A stretch of DNA of 64,000 bases from Acarospora socialis (taxonomy: Eukaryota; Ascomycota; Lecanoromycetes; Acarosporales; Acarosporaceae). The translations under genes and the position numbers were made by a program. Numbering within the stretch: the stretch's first letter is position 1; every line of letters begins with the position of its first letter. Location: the NCBI GenBank assembly GCA_025617375.2, contig JAMYGW020000001.1:620001-684000 (forward strand), in the 5' to 3' direction. Below are positions 46,588 through 60,222 of the stretch, piece by piece. Under the pieces are notes generated by a model. The model had not been told where the DNA came from, did not search any database, and saw nothing but the letters and a program-made list of their open reading frames with translations.

Positions 46588-49500
46588 TCAATCCCAATCC
46601 CACTGATTTTCGCCATGTACTATGTCGAATGCCTTCAAAACCTCGTCCGCTTCATCTCTGCTGTGCCACGTAGGTTGCCAAGATTGATGAAGCAGATACG
46701 GTCGTTCTTGCTTGTTGTCTAGGTATTGTGAGCCCGTAGGGTTCATCTCACCATGGTTGTCGTCCCCATCTGGGCTTTCGCCTCCATTATGCGCCTGTAA
46801 CGACTCCTGTGTTCGTACACGCCGTGTATCAGCGGCTTCACGTCTCTGTGAAGCTTTCTCCAGACACGTCACGACATCGCCATGGTTCCTACGCCTCGCC
46901 AAATCCAGTGCTGTGTGTCCCGCCCAACTTAACATGTCGATCTTTGCTCCATAGTCAAGCAGTAATCTCACCACCGATTCACTCCCTCTATGGGCTGCAA
47001 CATGCAGTGCTGTCCATCCAACACCGTCTTCTATGAGTACGTTTGGTAGCTGAGTCATTCCTGACCTGGCCTGAGAAATAGCCCCGAAAAGTGGTGTCCT
47101 TTGGTAATGAGCTCTCGCATCAATGTTTGCTCCCCTTTCCAGCAGTAGCCTCACGGTTTGCTCACATACTCTTTCGACTATATGATGATGCAGCGGTGTG
47201 CGTCCAAACGCATCTGTTGTGTTAATGTTGGCTTCATTGTCCAGCAGTAGCTGAGCGATATCCATGTCGTAGGCACCGTATAGTGGCGTTCTTCCATGAT
47301 CAGCCCTGGCATTGACATCTGCTCCTCCCTGTAGCAGCAACTGCACCCTTGCTTTATTGCTTTTACGAACTGCTAAGTGCAGTGATGTTTTGAAATAAGC
47401 ATGTTCCGTCATAACACCAGCTCCATTCTCAAGTAACAACTGCACCATCGCTTCGTTTCCAGATGAAACTGCTATATGCATCGCTGTCATCTGGCTCGAA
47501 GCTTTTGCCTCGATATCAACACCATTCTCAAGTAACAACTGCACTAATGCTTCGTTTCCACGTTGAACTGCGGTGTGCAGTGGTGTTTCGTTATCGCTAT
47601 TTTTCACCATAACATCAGCACCCTTTCCAAGTAACAACTGCACCATTGCTTCGTTTTCAGATGAAACTGCTATATGCATCGCTGTCATCCGGTACGAATT
47701 TTTAGCCTCAATATCAGCCCCACTTTCAAGTAACAGTCGCACTATTCCCACATGCCCACCCCAACTAGCCAAGTGTATAGCTATTGAGTGAGCCCTAGAG
47801 GTTTTAAGGGTAACATCAGCCCCTCGGTCGAGCAAGAACCGTACTAATGCCTCATGCCCATGGTAAGTAGCAACATTTAGCGGTGTGCCATATGCTCCAC
47901 CAAGGGCATTTACACTCGCTCCAGAGTCCAGGAGAACCGTGGCACAGCTCAGAACATTGTACTTGGCAGCAATATATAACAGGGACACTTCCCATCCATA
48001 ATATTCCCATCCATCATCTTCCAATCCATAATATCCGATCAACGAGTGCAGGTTGGAACACAACCTCCAGCATTGAAATACGTGGTTCATAGGCCCCATA
48101 AAGCGTTCTACCAAGCCTGTCTGTGCTGTACCTTTGGACTCCGCTATGCTGGCATGATAAGGCCACGTGGTGACTGCGTAATCTAGAAAGGGATATGTAC
48201 TCGACAGTGATGTGCGTTCGTACATACTTGTTTCTGGAATTGGTTCTTTGAGCAAGTCTTCAATGCTTAGGTAATTGATGCAAGACCTTGTGAGCTGGTC
48301 ATGACCCTTGCCAATGGCTGTCTCGTCAAGGGAAGGGTCAAGAATCTGTAAACCCTTCCGGCACTCTAGCAGAGCCCTGACCGACTCATGAATAAATTGG
48401 ACGATTGATCCTGGGTCTCCCCACATATAAGGTGGTCCGCCGCTTTGCTCGCGCCTGGCCTCGAGGAGACCCCTGGACTGACTACATAACAATCTTTCCA
48501 TCTGCTTATCATCTCTCACGAAGTCGTCCGATGCTTGGCACTCGCGTTGTGACTTATATGGGACCGGGGTGTCAAAAGCTAAAGCGAAACGTAGTTCCGT
48601 CACTGTCAGAGGCCTCGTTGCGAGAAGGACCCATTGCATCAGTTTCAGTGCCATCGGTTTCTCCCTGTCTTCGAGCTTTCCCAATATCGTCTTGTAGAGA
48701 TCATCCAGCTCGGGTGGGCACTGCTCCAGAATCTGTCGCATGCGTTTCGTCGTCTCCCCATCATCTTTGGCCTTGACTAGCATGTCAACAACGAGTTTTA
48801 CCCACATGAAGACACCAGAAGCTTTTTCAACTACTTCCCCCTCGAGCTCTTTCTCCTCATCAGACTCGATCGGTAGCTTTGCACGGACAAATTTTGAGAT
48901 ATCGTTATTGTTTTTGCCCTCCATTCGAATCTCCAGTTTTCTCCGGACAGAAATGTTGGGGTAATGGCGACTTGCGAGGCATATGCTGAGCCTTGATCCC
49001 GTAGACTGTGCGGAGTCGAGAGAAGATGTCAGAAAGGATACAATCTGCCTGACACTGCTTTCGTCACATTCGTCAAGAGCATCTATCAGGATATATATTG
49101 GACATCCTTTTGATAGCGTGACTGCGAGACTAAAAAAGCCCTGAAGCTCTTTGAGGTGCCACTCCCAACCGCTGCCATGTGCCCTTCGCTTTTCCTGGAA
49201 CTTGGGAAGAAATTCCCGCAGCAGGGAACGATCTTGCCGCAAAAGCTGATGCAGCAATGAGCGGAAGAGCCCGAGAGGAGTTCTCTCTAGAGCGCTACCC
49301 CGCGCATTGAAAAAGAATCCTAGTATCGCGTAACGTTGACCAGAGAATAATTGTTCGGTGTGTTGAAAAGCCTGCTTCATCAAAGTTGATTTCCCAGCGC
49401 CAGGCTTTCCTTTGATCCATAGCAGTCCAGAATGCTCACTTAGTCTGCTCCGATTGATCCAGTCGAGAAAGTCTGGATGTTCGAATAACCAGGTGCAGGT

Positions 49501-51147
49501 GGTTTCCAGAGCTGTGTCAATGTATTGTCGACGTGAATCAATCTCGGGGAATGACAAAGTCTGGAGACATTCTTCAAGACTACCAGTCAGTTCTAAGGTG
49601 CGTAGATGGGAGGGATTGTCTAACCTTGCTCATCGGTAGTGAAAGAGTTTGTTACTACTAAGATTATACTGGTTAGCGATACTGCTCATAGATTTTGGAG
49701 TTGTTGACATTCTCGCTGTCTCAGCCCAACTTTCAAAACTGCTAGGTAATACCCTCAACAACAGTTTTTTCCTATTGTGGGACTAAGATGAAGTCGCAGT
49801 ACCTTCAGGATACATATGCCGAAGTTTATGTATACACTTTCTCCATTTTTGACGCGTTTCTCCGCTATTAAGATACGCATGTGTTGCATCAGCAATCTCT
49901 CGCCTCTTTTTGTACTCCTCGAGACCCACATCGGCCAGTCCCTGGTCGACGTTGAAACGAAACAGCAAATCCTGATCGACCATACTTTCGTGGTCGTACA
50001 TGAAACCATCAGCGGCACCCTGAGCCTCCGTGACGATCTGCTTCATGGCTTTCACGATTTGCGCAATGTTGCCCTCGAACGATGGGCCAGGAGCACTGCC
50101 AGTACCGATACTGACCAAAAGAGCCGTTGACATCCGTTGCGGCCATAGATTACTTGCCTCACGGTAGACCTGCTGAACAGGATTGTTATATCTGACAGCT
50201 CCGTCTGCAAATCTTTGTCCGTGGGGTCCGATAGTAATAGGTTCGAAGAATGTTGTGGCCGCCGACGTCGCACGACAAGCCTCCCATATCTTGCAGCTGT
50301 CGTATAGAAGCTCCGACTTTTGCGGATTCTCATAGGATCGCAGAACAACCGCGTGTGAGTTACTTGTTAGTATGGCACCTACGAAACTGTGATCGTTGGA
50401 AAAAGTTAGCCTTGAGAGAACGAAATGTACGTAGCGAAATGACATTCACAGAGATACATACACCTTACAAGGCGATTCGGGGTCTTTCAGCAATGACCCC
50501 TCCGGTATTTGATGGTTGATAATGATTTCCTTTATAGCGTCCTCAAGCTCCTCTGAATCGAATCGACCATTTGCCCCCAAGAAGTCACTGCTGTGACCAT
50601 AAAAGTTGTGGGAGGTCCTCTTAGGTTTGAAGATTCTCACCGACATCCTCGTGTAGGCGTCCTCGCACTCGTCAAGGGTCATCCGGAGGCGGCCAAGCAT
50701 GACAGCAATGAGACTACAAATAGGTGTGAGCAGCGAAGTCCATAAGTTTGTCGATGACGAGTAAGCATATTTCGAAAGCCCGTTGAATATGAGCGATATA
50801 CTTGGGCGTGTGACAACTGAGGGTCAACAGATATTATAATGAAGATAGTAGGTAAAAGAAGTTGGAAGTTTAACTCCGTCGTGATAATGGTAGCGCAGAG
50901 CTGCTTGGTACCCACCCGCCAGTGCTTGTCCCACCTATCATATCGAAGACTTGCCAGGGCTGAAGTTTGTCCCTCTCCGGAAGGCCCTCGTTAACGCCTC
51001 TCATAATGTCTCTGAGAATCATAATAGATGATAAACCCCGAACACCGCCCCCGTCTATAAGCTCTATTAGTCCTTATACCTTGTACTATCCTATAGGAGG
51101 GTCTTACCTAGCGAGAGCAGTCGAAGTGGTGGACTTGGGTCTTCCAT
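46588..51147 (-). CDS. patatin-NACHT-ankyrin NOD-like receptor
   Basis: Five exons, all in phase: 51147-51108, 51054-50916, 50713-50462, 50386-49803, 49619-46588; 1348 residues. Domain order: patatin-like phospholipase (residues about 10-330) with oxyanion motif LDGGGVRGLS, nucleophile GGTSTGG and catalytic Asp in ADGAVRYNNP; a linker; NACHT NTPase (about 370-660) with P-loop IKGKPGAGKST and Walker B YILIDALDECDE; then about twelve ankyrin repeats (about 880-1270) and an acidic tail. All patatin and NACHT key residues are intact. Fungal proteins of this architecture act in non-self recognition, including lipase-driven heterokaryon incompatibility. Two ankyrin units are nearly identical at the DNA level. 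Introns 2 and 4 are long (202 and 183 nt) for this genome. Confidence 0.93.
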
Positions 51148-52600
51148 GGTGCAAGTCAACGTCTAAGACCTTTAAAGTTGGCGATCTGGAGCTGAAGATC
51201 CTCCGGGATAGACTGTTGCGTCGACTTTCCCCTTGTAAGTTGACGACACCACACAACTCCTTTACAGGGTAGGGGAAGACTGCGGCATCGCAGCGACACT
51301 GTTGCTAAACCACAATCCAAGACGGAAAGACGGATGACCTGGAGTGAGTGTGAATCAAGGGCAAGGTTAACTGAGGCTGCGAACGTGCTGGCACGGTGCT
51401 GCATTGTGCAAGGCTGGACTCGACCAACCAGAAAATCGATTCGAACGCTTGTACTGTATGTGTACATTTCGGTAACCACGCCTTTTCCTGATCACGAATA
51501 GGAAAATGAAATGAAATATTTGTTGCTAGCATTTTAACGGTAGTTTTAGCTTGAAGAGCTTCGACCATTTGTGTTCTCCGCATCAGGATGTGGCTGTTTC
51601 ATCCCTAAATAAATGATTTCCCTCGTTTCTCCCCCATAATCTACCCCTACCTATTTGCATGTAATTTCAGGGGCTGTCGCGTAGACTACTGCCTAGACTG
51701 ACGCCTAAACTTGGATACACTCATGTCTAAATTCCCACCATCAGGACCCAATTTACGCCTAAACCAAGGCCTAACGCACACCTAGAGTCATCCCTAAATT
51801 CATAACCTACACTCATCTTAGACTTGAGCTTAGACGTGAATTTGGCATTAGTTTAAACATGAATCTAGCGGTCAAGGCCTGAAAGGTATGTGCAAATAGG
51901 GAGGGGTAGACCTATGGGGTACAAAGTACGAGGTAGAAACGAAAAGGGAATGCACATTTGTTGGTAGGTTTTGAATCTTCACCACAATATATGGATAACA
52001 GTCGATCTAGTCGATGGAGCCCATGGCACTACAAGAGTAGGTATTGCTTCATGAGTAGAACCACTCATTGTAGACAACACATCTTACTCAGTCTGCGCCA
52101 TAATCTATCAAGGAGCGGTCACCGTGACACATCTATCTCTCAAGGCTCTCCTCGAACCTGTAAAAAACGATGGGTGGTCCAGCAAACCCAACAGCAACAA
52201 ACCGCAAAACGGAGTTCCCCAGCCCAAACCTAGGTTTCTATACATACATGGACACTCCGGCCAATGGTAGGAGGCTCGCAACAATATTCTGAGCGAGAGT
52301 GGTCGCTTCTAGAGCGCTGGCGGCGTGGACCTCGAACATGGCGACAATGTACAGACGATAGGGAGCTATAGATGGTGATTGCGAGACACGAATCAGCTTG
52401 ACGAGATACAGAAACAAAACAAGCTCAATTGACAATTCAGACAAGTGAGAAGGAAGATTGCTTCTTACAATGCGAGAATTGTCTGGATCCAGACGTGACG
52501 AGACTGCGATTTAGAAACCACACACTTAAGCTCATGAGCAGGTTTGAGAGCATTTCTGTACACATTATCGAAATTATCGAAACTTGGTCACTGCTTGGAT
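51148..52600. other. 1.45-kb gap with MITE-like element between NLR and merA
   Basis: Contains the NLR promoter, the inverted-repeat element at 51632-51919 and the 3' region of merA. No further gene supported. Confidence 0.5.
51632..51919. mobile_element. MITE-like non-coding inverted-repeat element
   Basis: About 288 bp. Left end reads CCCCATAATCTACCCCTACC and then TATTTGCATGTAATTTCAGG; the right end reverse-complemented reads CCCCATAGGTCTACCCCTCC and then TATTTGCACATACCTTTCAGG, giving inverted arms of about 40 bp. The interior is made of repeated CCTAAA/CCTAGA-type motifs and their complements, in the style of the element at 31624-31944, though the ends differ. No coding capacity. Transposition mechanism inferred only. 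Confidence 0.62.
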
Positions 52601-54239
52601 TTAAGTTGCGCAGCAACTCAGCGTCTTTACATCTTTATTGAAGCCCAGCGCAGCAAGTTTCCACGCCTCATTCCATGTGAGATAAGGATGAAACATGGCT
52701 GCCAGATCTTTGGCCTTCATCCTGTAATGCACAGCAAGTGTTGCTTCCATTATCAATTCCCCTCCCTCCTCTGCTAGCACCCGCGCACCCACGATGCAGT
52801 CATTGCTTTTGTCGCGGATTAGCATCACAAAACCCCGCGTGTCTTTTTGTACCAAGGCACGCGGAAGGAAATGGAGAGGGAGGCACGACGCATCAGCATC
52901 AATTCCCTTGGCGCGAGCCTCCGAAAGCCCTAGGCCAACGCCTGCGACAGCCGGAGATGTAAAGATCACCCACGGCACGGCTGAATAGTCCATCTCCCCT
53001 GGCACTCTCCCACAGAGCGTTCCCAGAGAATTCAGCGCAGCGAGCTTCCCTTCTGCCGCGGCAGTGTAAACGTACTGTGGAGAATCGGCAACGCAATCGC
53101 CAGCAGCGTAGACTTCGGGAATGGAGGTTTGCAGAGTGTTCGAAACGACAAATCCGCCATGTGGTGTATTAGCAAGCTTGAGTGGAAGATCAGAGATGTG
53201 ATCAGTATTAGCGCGACGACCAGCGGCGAGAAAGACTCTAGATGCCGTGAATGTTCGCTGTTTGCCTCCAGAGACACCTTTGACGAGAATTCCGTTCCCA
53301 GCAGATACCACTGAAGTCACATCGACCCCTACTTCAATATCAATTCCTTCTTCTTTGAAGTACTTTTCTAGATCGGTGCTTATTTCGTGCTCGAGATTGG
53401 AGACTAGATACTCGGATCGTTGTAGTACCGTAACTTTTGATCCTAGCCGGGCAAACATCTGCGCTGCTTCTAGTGCAATATAACCACCACCAAGTATGAT
53501 GAGTGACTCTGGTCGCTTTGACTCGAAATATGCGGTCTCATTGGTCAAGTAATCGATCTTGGAAAGGTCGTCAACTAGTTGGGTTGGAAGACTGGGGCGG
53601 ACTCCAGAGGCAAGAATCACGCGATCCGCGGGCAGGACCTGAGAAGGCGTTTGATCCTCATGTGCAGAGCGGACTTCAACAGCTAGTTGCCCCGCACTTC
53701 GGACAAGTTTCCCAAGTCCCTCAATATACCTGACATTATCCAGATTGGCGATGACGTTGGCATACTTCTCTTGTCGAAGTCCCTCAACGAGCGCACGATT
53801 CTGTGCTGTGAGCGCCGCGAAGTCGGTCACTCTGTCGGTGACGTTGCGTATGCCATGGAACGGGGGAACGCTATTGTGAGGGCTGGTAATATGCGCCGCT
53901 TGGATGAGGAACTTCGAAGGCACTACAGAGTGTGTTAGCGATATCGCCCTTTGTTGAAACCTTGTTCTATGGGGAGTATTGCACCTACCACAGCCCACAT
54001 TCACGCAGCAACCTCCCAGCGGTAAGCCTTTATTTACTATGGCAATGCTCTTGGCTTCAGGCGCCGCCGCAATCGCCGCTGCAAAAGCAGCTGAGCCGCC
54101 GCCTTGAATCTAACCTTAGCATATGCTTTGCTATAAATTATGTCAAGACGAACGAACCGATAATAACTAGTCGACCACTTCGGCCACTGGCATTTCCGCA
54201 GCTCGAGCTCGCCGATGCGCAATACTCCGCATTGGCCAT
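52601..54239 (-). CDS. merA: mercuric reductase homologue (MerA-type flavoprotein)
   Basis: Reduces Hg(II) to volatile Hg(0) with NADPH. Three exons: 54239-54158, 54102-53989, 53922-52601; 505 residues. FAD motif LVIIGGGSAAFAAAI; redox-active disulphide GGCCVNVGCVPSKFLI; NADPH fold LIILGGGYIALEAAQMFARLGSKV; second FAD motif VYAAGDC; dimer domain FHPYLTWNEAWKLAALGFNKDVKTLSCCAT. The C-terminal SCCxx tail plus the preceding FNKDV and PYLT tyrosine are the features that separate MerA from glutathione and lipoamide reductases. The N-terminal metallochaperone (HMA) domain of many MerA is absent. Spliceosomal introns show it is resident in the fungal genome. Two introns end or begin atypically (GTTCGT donor, AAG acceptor). 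Same strand as, and 381 bp downstream of, the MerB-like sequence. Confidence 0.88.
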
Positions 54240-54620
54240 TGTGTAAAGAGTGATGTTGATAGAAGATCGCAGACGTTCGACTATGGAACCTTGAATTGAG
54301 GCGTATATATAGACAAGCCATTGACTCTGGGCCTGAATGGCTCATCCACTACGGATCACTGTATATCCTGCCATATGAGCATACTCTTCACAGGCCACGC
54401 GTTGCGTAAAAGTCGTAGCGCAAAAGACGATTTGGAATCCAGCGAAACTAGAGGTTGATTCGTCTTCATAGTGTGCCATATAATCACTATCCACTAGCGA
54501 TCTGCACCCGGGCATCCGTTATTGATGATGGAAACTCTTTTGGCCATATGTTGTCTCAAGCTGTCTGGTGTGACGTTTGTCAGAGCTTCACAACGCTGAG
54601 AGTTGTGTCAGCACCAGACT
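54240..54620 (-). promoter_or_regulatory. merB-like to merA spacer; presumed merA promoter
   Basis: 381 bp between the end of the MerB-like frame and the MerA start. No recognised metal-response element or TATA box. Confidence 0.4.
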
Positions 54621-55056
54621 TCAAGGTAGTTTAGTTAGCTCCCCTACCTTACTGAAGCAACCGCCGAAAATCCGGGCACTCAACCGCAAAGCCCTTTGCT
54701 GATCGAGAATCGTTCCCGTCATCTCCGGAAGAGCTTGAACCCAGGCTTCTGTGCTGATTTGGCTAGCAAAAGAATTCACATGTTGACAGCAAACATCCGC
54801 AGCAGCGCCTGTTGGAGACACCGCTCTCAAGCAGACAGTGGCTTCTGCAGGATCCGAGCTGACCTGTCGCTGGCGGAACATAACAGAGATTTTGTCGTTC
54901 TGTACTTGAGTATATAGTCGCATCACTGTGGACCATGGGTGCGATTCCGAGAGCATCTATCGCGCACATGGCAAATACCGCAACGCCGCTTGGCAGCTTG
55001 AGACGATGGCGAGTTGGTCTAATTGAGAATGGATAGGTCTGCCGATGGTGATCTAC
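54621..55056 (-). pseudogene. merB: organomercurial lyase (MerB)-like sequence, frame-split and lacking its N-terminus
   Basis: Minus strand. In one frame (about 55056-54912): TYPFSIRPTRHRLKLPSGV then VFAMCAIDALGIAPMVHSDATI, matching the alkylmercury lyase core in which MCAID supplies the first catalytic Cys and the Asp. In the next frame (about 54914-54621): SSDPAEATVCLRAVSP, then ADVCCQHVNSFAS with the second catalytic Cys pair, then EAWVQALPEMTGTILDQQRA and LSARIFGG. Spacing between halves suits the family only if the frame changes by one base near 54912; no intron of plausible size reproduces it. The usual N-terminal winged-helix part is not visible upstream, where the frame is proline-rich and unlike MerB. 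Either a decaying gene, a sequencing indel, or an unusual splice form. Would cleave C-Hg bonds upstream of MerA. Confidence 0.62.
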
Positions 55057-55703
55057 ACTAGGTACCTTATCACATGGCCGAGGTAGCTTGTGGAGCCTTG
55101 CAGGTATGATTATAGATAGAGCTAGGAAGGGAGGTGGGAGTGGTGGTTTGAGAGTTCTGTTTCGGGGAAAGAAAGAAGGTCGGGTAGGTAAGCTGTGGAG
55201 AGGCATGCGGGTCTGCGTGGAGCGTTCGACGTGCGTTGGCTTAGGTACCCAGCAGTGCAGTCTGAGCCTGGAGAAATCACGGCGATGGCAGATTGTTCAA
55301 AGGAAGATATGACACGCACGAAACACCACACACGTGGCTTACATCTGACTGTAGCTGGAGAAAGGGAGATTCTATCTGCCACGTTCGTGTAAAGGAGAGA
55401 GAAAACACTCGCTACCTGTAAGCGCCGGACGGTACAGAACAGAACGACAGAGGTCTGATGAAAGATTTCCCTCGAAAGTAAACACCCGGCTCCCGACTAC
55501 TGCTGGTTTATTCTTTGTAGAAGAAAGATTCGGAGGAGATGGAGAGGTCTGCTGGGTTCTTCATATGGTGGTATGACCAAGTCTCGTGTCTTGCGTTGGG
55601 GTTGAACTCCCGTGCGTCTCATGTTGCTGTAGTCCATTTGACGCTAAGTCCAAGCCGACCACGCCGAGTCGCCCGTTGGAATTCAAAGACTCGTGTTAGG
55701 CGG
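55057..55703. other. intergenic between merB-like and CDC42
   Basis: About 650 bp. Searched by eye for the missing MerB N-terminal exon; nothing convincing. No repeat noticed. Confidence 0.45.
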
Positions 55704-57501
<1,798 letters not shown>

Positions 57502-59598
57502 TCATCGCCCAAAAATATTCCATGGTCGTTTCGAGCCGGGTATGCGCGTAGTATTATCCTCACGCACTTCGGGTTGGTCGAACAGAGACTCGTTATGCCG
57601 ACTTCGACCGATGACCTTACCTTTGACATGTTGGTCGACCTATGTTGCAGGTGTCAGTATCAACCAGAAACTTCACGAGTGAAAGGTCCCCACCTGATCA
57701 AGTCTGTAATTCTTCATGACCAAACTCAAAGGTATCAAAGGTGCAGCCACGCAGATTGAAATGATCAAGAGAATGTTCATGGTCTCCTGGTATGCCCGAT
57801 TGATCGCAATTCTTTCCGGAGAACCCATCGCATAGGATGTCGCGACCGGAAGGCTTCCGAATATCTTTACCGCGTCACCCTTTGCGTTCGCCGGTAAGTA
57901 CAAGGCGAGTTTCTTCGGGATATTGGCCGTCCAGACCGCGCCCGATATAGCCGAACCGACTGCGCCTCCGATCTCGACGATGGTTAGGAAAATGGCTGTG
58001 ACGGCAGCAACGTCCTGGTGGCTAGCCGAAGCTTGTACGCCCAATTGAGCCGGTACGTTGAGCATACCTCCACCAATGCCGACTGCGATTTGAGTGCCAA
58101 CAATCTGTGAGATTGAGCTGCCTTCTGTCCGGTAACGGATCATCAGTCCAATGCCCATCAGATATATACAAGCTCCCGCGGTGATATAGTATTTATAGTG
58201 CCTAGTGTATTTGATGATGATTCCGATACAAATGGACGCTACGGTCGAAGTGAACGAGAACGTCTGCATGACATGGCCAGCGGCGGTGATGGACTGTCCC
58301 TGGACGACCTGAAGGTAAGAGAAGAAGTATGGCTGCACTGAAGTGTAGAAAACCACTGGGCACCGTCAGTAAATGTACATGCCACCAATCCCGCTGAGGA
58401 ATGCTCACAAAAGTAGAAGAAGCCAATCACACACCCCGCCAGTACCGTTCTGTCACTGAGTAAGTGGAAAGAGAGGAATGGCCTAGGAGCCAGTTTGGGG
58501 TTCATCTCCCATAGTGGGGTCAGGACAAGGCAGACGCATCCGATGACAATCATAGCAATGATGCTGGGGTTATGCCATCCACTTTTGGCTGTAGCCCCAA
58601 GAGTCAATGGGATCAATATCAAGGATATCGCTGCACAGAGCAGTAACAAGCCCATAATATCCAACTCGTACCACAGAGTTTTGAGGACCGACAAGGGTTT
58701 CTGCCCTCGGAAAGGCGAACCTGGAAGGAGTCCAAGCCTCGCGGCCTTACGTCGGTTCAGAAACAGTGCCAGTGCTAATGGCATGAAGGCCACTGGCAGC
58801 ACGATCGTCCAAATGCCGTAGCCCCATCTCCAGGTTGTCCTAGCATAGATGCTCTGTGCGATCGGGGAACCTATCCAGACTGTGATCAAGAATGGAATGT
58901 CGGGCAGGCTGGAGAGCAAGGCACGGTTGAGGAGGTCGCTGGTATCGGCAATGAAAATCTGTTGGAGAATCTGCAGTCCGGTCGATCCAGCAGCGTAAAA
59001 GATCTGTGCGGAAGCAAAGGCTTTGACGTTGTTGGAGCCAGCCATCTGGATGTAGCCAATAACGTAGAGAAAAACGCTGATCGAAAATGCCTCCAGACGT
59101 CCAAAGGCGTTGGCAATCTTGGCCATCGGGGGCTTGATGACGGCTTGATATAGTCAGTTAAGAGCTTGACAAACAGTAATAGATTAATCCGCGTTCGCCA
59201 TACCATAGACAACCCCTTGCACCACAAGTACGGTAGAAACCAAAGAATGTGTACTGAAGGCGCTGGTGGCATATGCTGAGAGTGATGCTACCGTTTGGCC
59301 CTCTAACGAGGTACAGAACGCCATCAGGAAGATCCTAAGTTACGACATCAGCGTTAAGCACAAGAGCAGGCCGGCTACATTCAATCTTCCATTAGGTACA
59401 GACGAAGGAGTCATACCCAAGATATGCGGATACTAAAGCCCACTTCGTCCAGCTCTGACTGATGGCCTCAATCCCCTTGACGCCTGCTTGCGCTTCGTAC
59501 GAGCTCATGGATGAGCGGTCGTCTTCACTCGGTATGTATGCATTGCTTTTGTTCTCTTCAGCCCTTGGGCCATCCAGAGGACGGTCTGCTTGTGCCAT
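57502..59598 (-). CDS. siderophore-iron MFS transporter (SIT/MirB type)
   Basis: Fourteen-span major facilitator that imports ferric siderophores at the plasma membrane. Five exons: 59598-59417, 59334-59204, 59143-58409, 58355-57694, 57639-57502; 615 residues. The N-terminal cytosolic tail is acidic/Ser-rich (SEDDRSSMSSYEAQAGVKGIEA), followed by WALVSAYLGIFLMAFCTSLEGQTVASLSAYATSAF, a typical SIT opening. Other family segments: PPMAKIANAFGRLEAF, GSTGLQILQQIFIADTSDLLNRALLSSLPDIPFLITVWIG, TTWRWGYGIWTI, and a late YQETMNILLIISICVAAPLIPLSLVMKNYRLD. The final 45-residue exon is a charged cytosolic tail. Two GATA-type sites lie upstream, consistent with but not proof of iron regulation. Confidence 0.91.
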
Positions 59599-60222
59599 GC
59601 TTGACCGTGAGCTGCGCGAGGATGAACTGTGTTTTGTGCGTTGCAAGTCTGCCTTGAAAAGAACATGCAGATTGATATTAAGGATTATATAACGTAAATA
59701 TCGGAGCTCAATTAGCTTTAAAGGGCCACGCAAGATGAATAGGCCAAGGGACTCCAGGCGCGCCTGACTCGTCGAGACTTTGATCTTTGACCCATAGCTC
59801 CGAAGCTATGATCAATGACCTCAAGAAAAAGGAATTCAAGACCCAATGATAATGGCCTTCAATCAACCCCCACCGGCGACTGCCGCCAAAGCTACTGGTC
59901 TTGGGCCGGAAAGAAATGCGTAAGTGTAATGATTTTAAGTTATCAATCTCTTGGCATTCTCCATAACCGATATCAGATCCGCAGCCTTTCTTGGCGGCAC
60001 AATAGACCGAGGCAACCGATATCGGAGCGTTTCTTGGGACAAACAATAATGAGGACGGGTGTCAAGGTCCTCGAAGGCAATTATCCAAACACTGTGCCTG
60101 ATGAGTCGAGAAGTAACCTCCCACAGCTCATCAAGAGCCTATCTAATCTTATAGATGAGCGGGGTAGTCTAAAGTAGTGAAGTACTGTGTACAATGACCA
60201 CACTAGGTATGTTCTATCCGGA
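59599..60222 (-). promoter_or_regulatory. SIT gene upstream region with HGATAR sites
   Basis: Contains TGATAA (minus strand, 59945-59940) and AGATAG (minus strand, 60144-60139). Fungal SreA/SREA-type GATA factors repress siderophore transporters through HGATAR sites. Such hexamers are common by chance, so this is suggestive only. Also holds the 3' region of the regulator gene. Confidence 0.3.

Noticed and set aside
54840-54940. Intron joining the two MerB-like frames (for example a GTCCAC donor with a CAG acceptor about 70 nt on)
   Set aside because: It would remove family-matching residues (VHSDATI and the following strand) and leaves the spacing to the Cys pair too short.
55057-55206. Upstream extension of the MerB-like frame to an ATG at 55206
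   Set aside because: Proline-rich and unlike the MerB N-terminal domain; treated as chance open frame.
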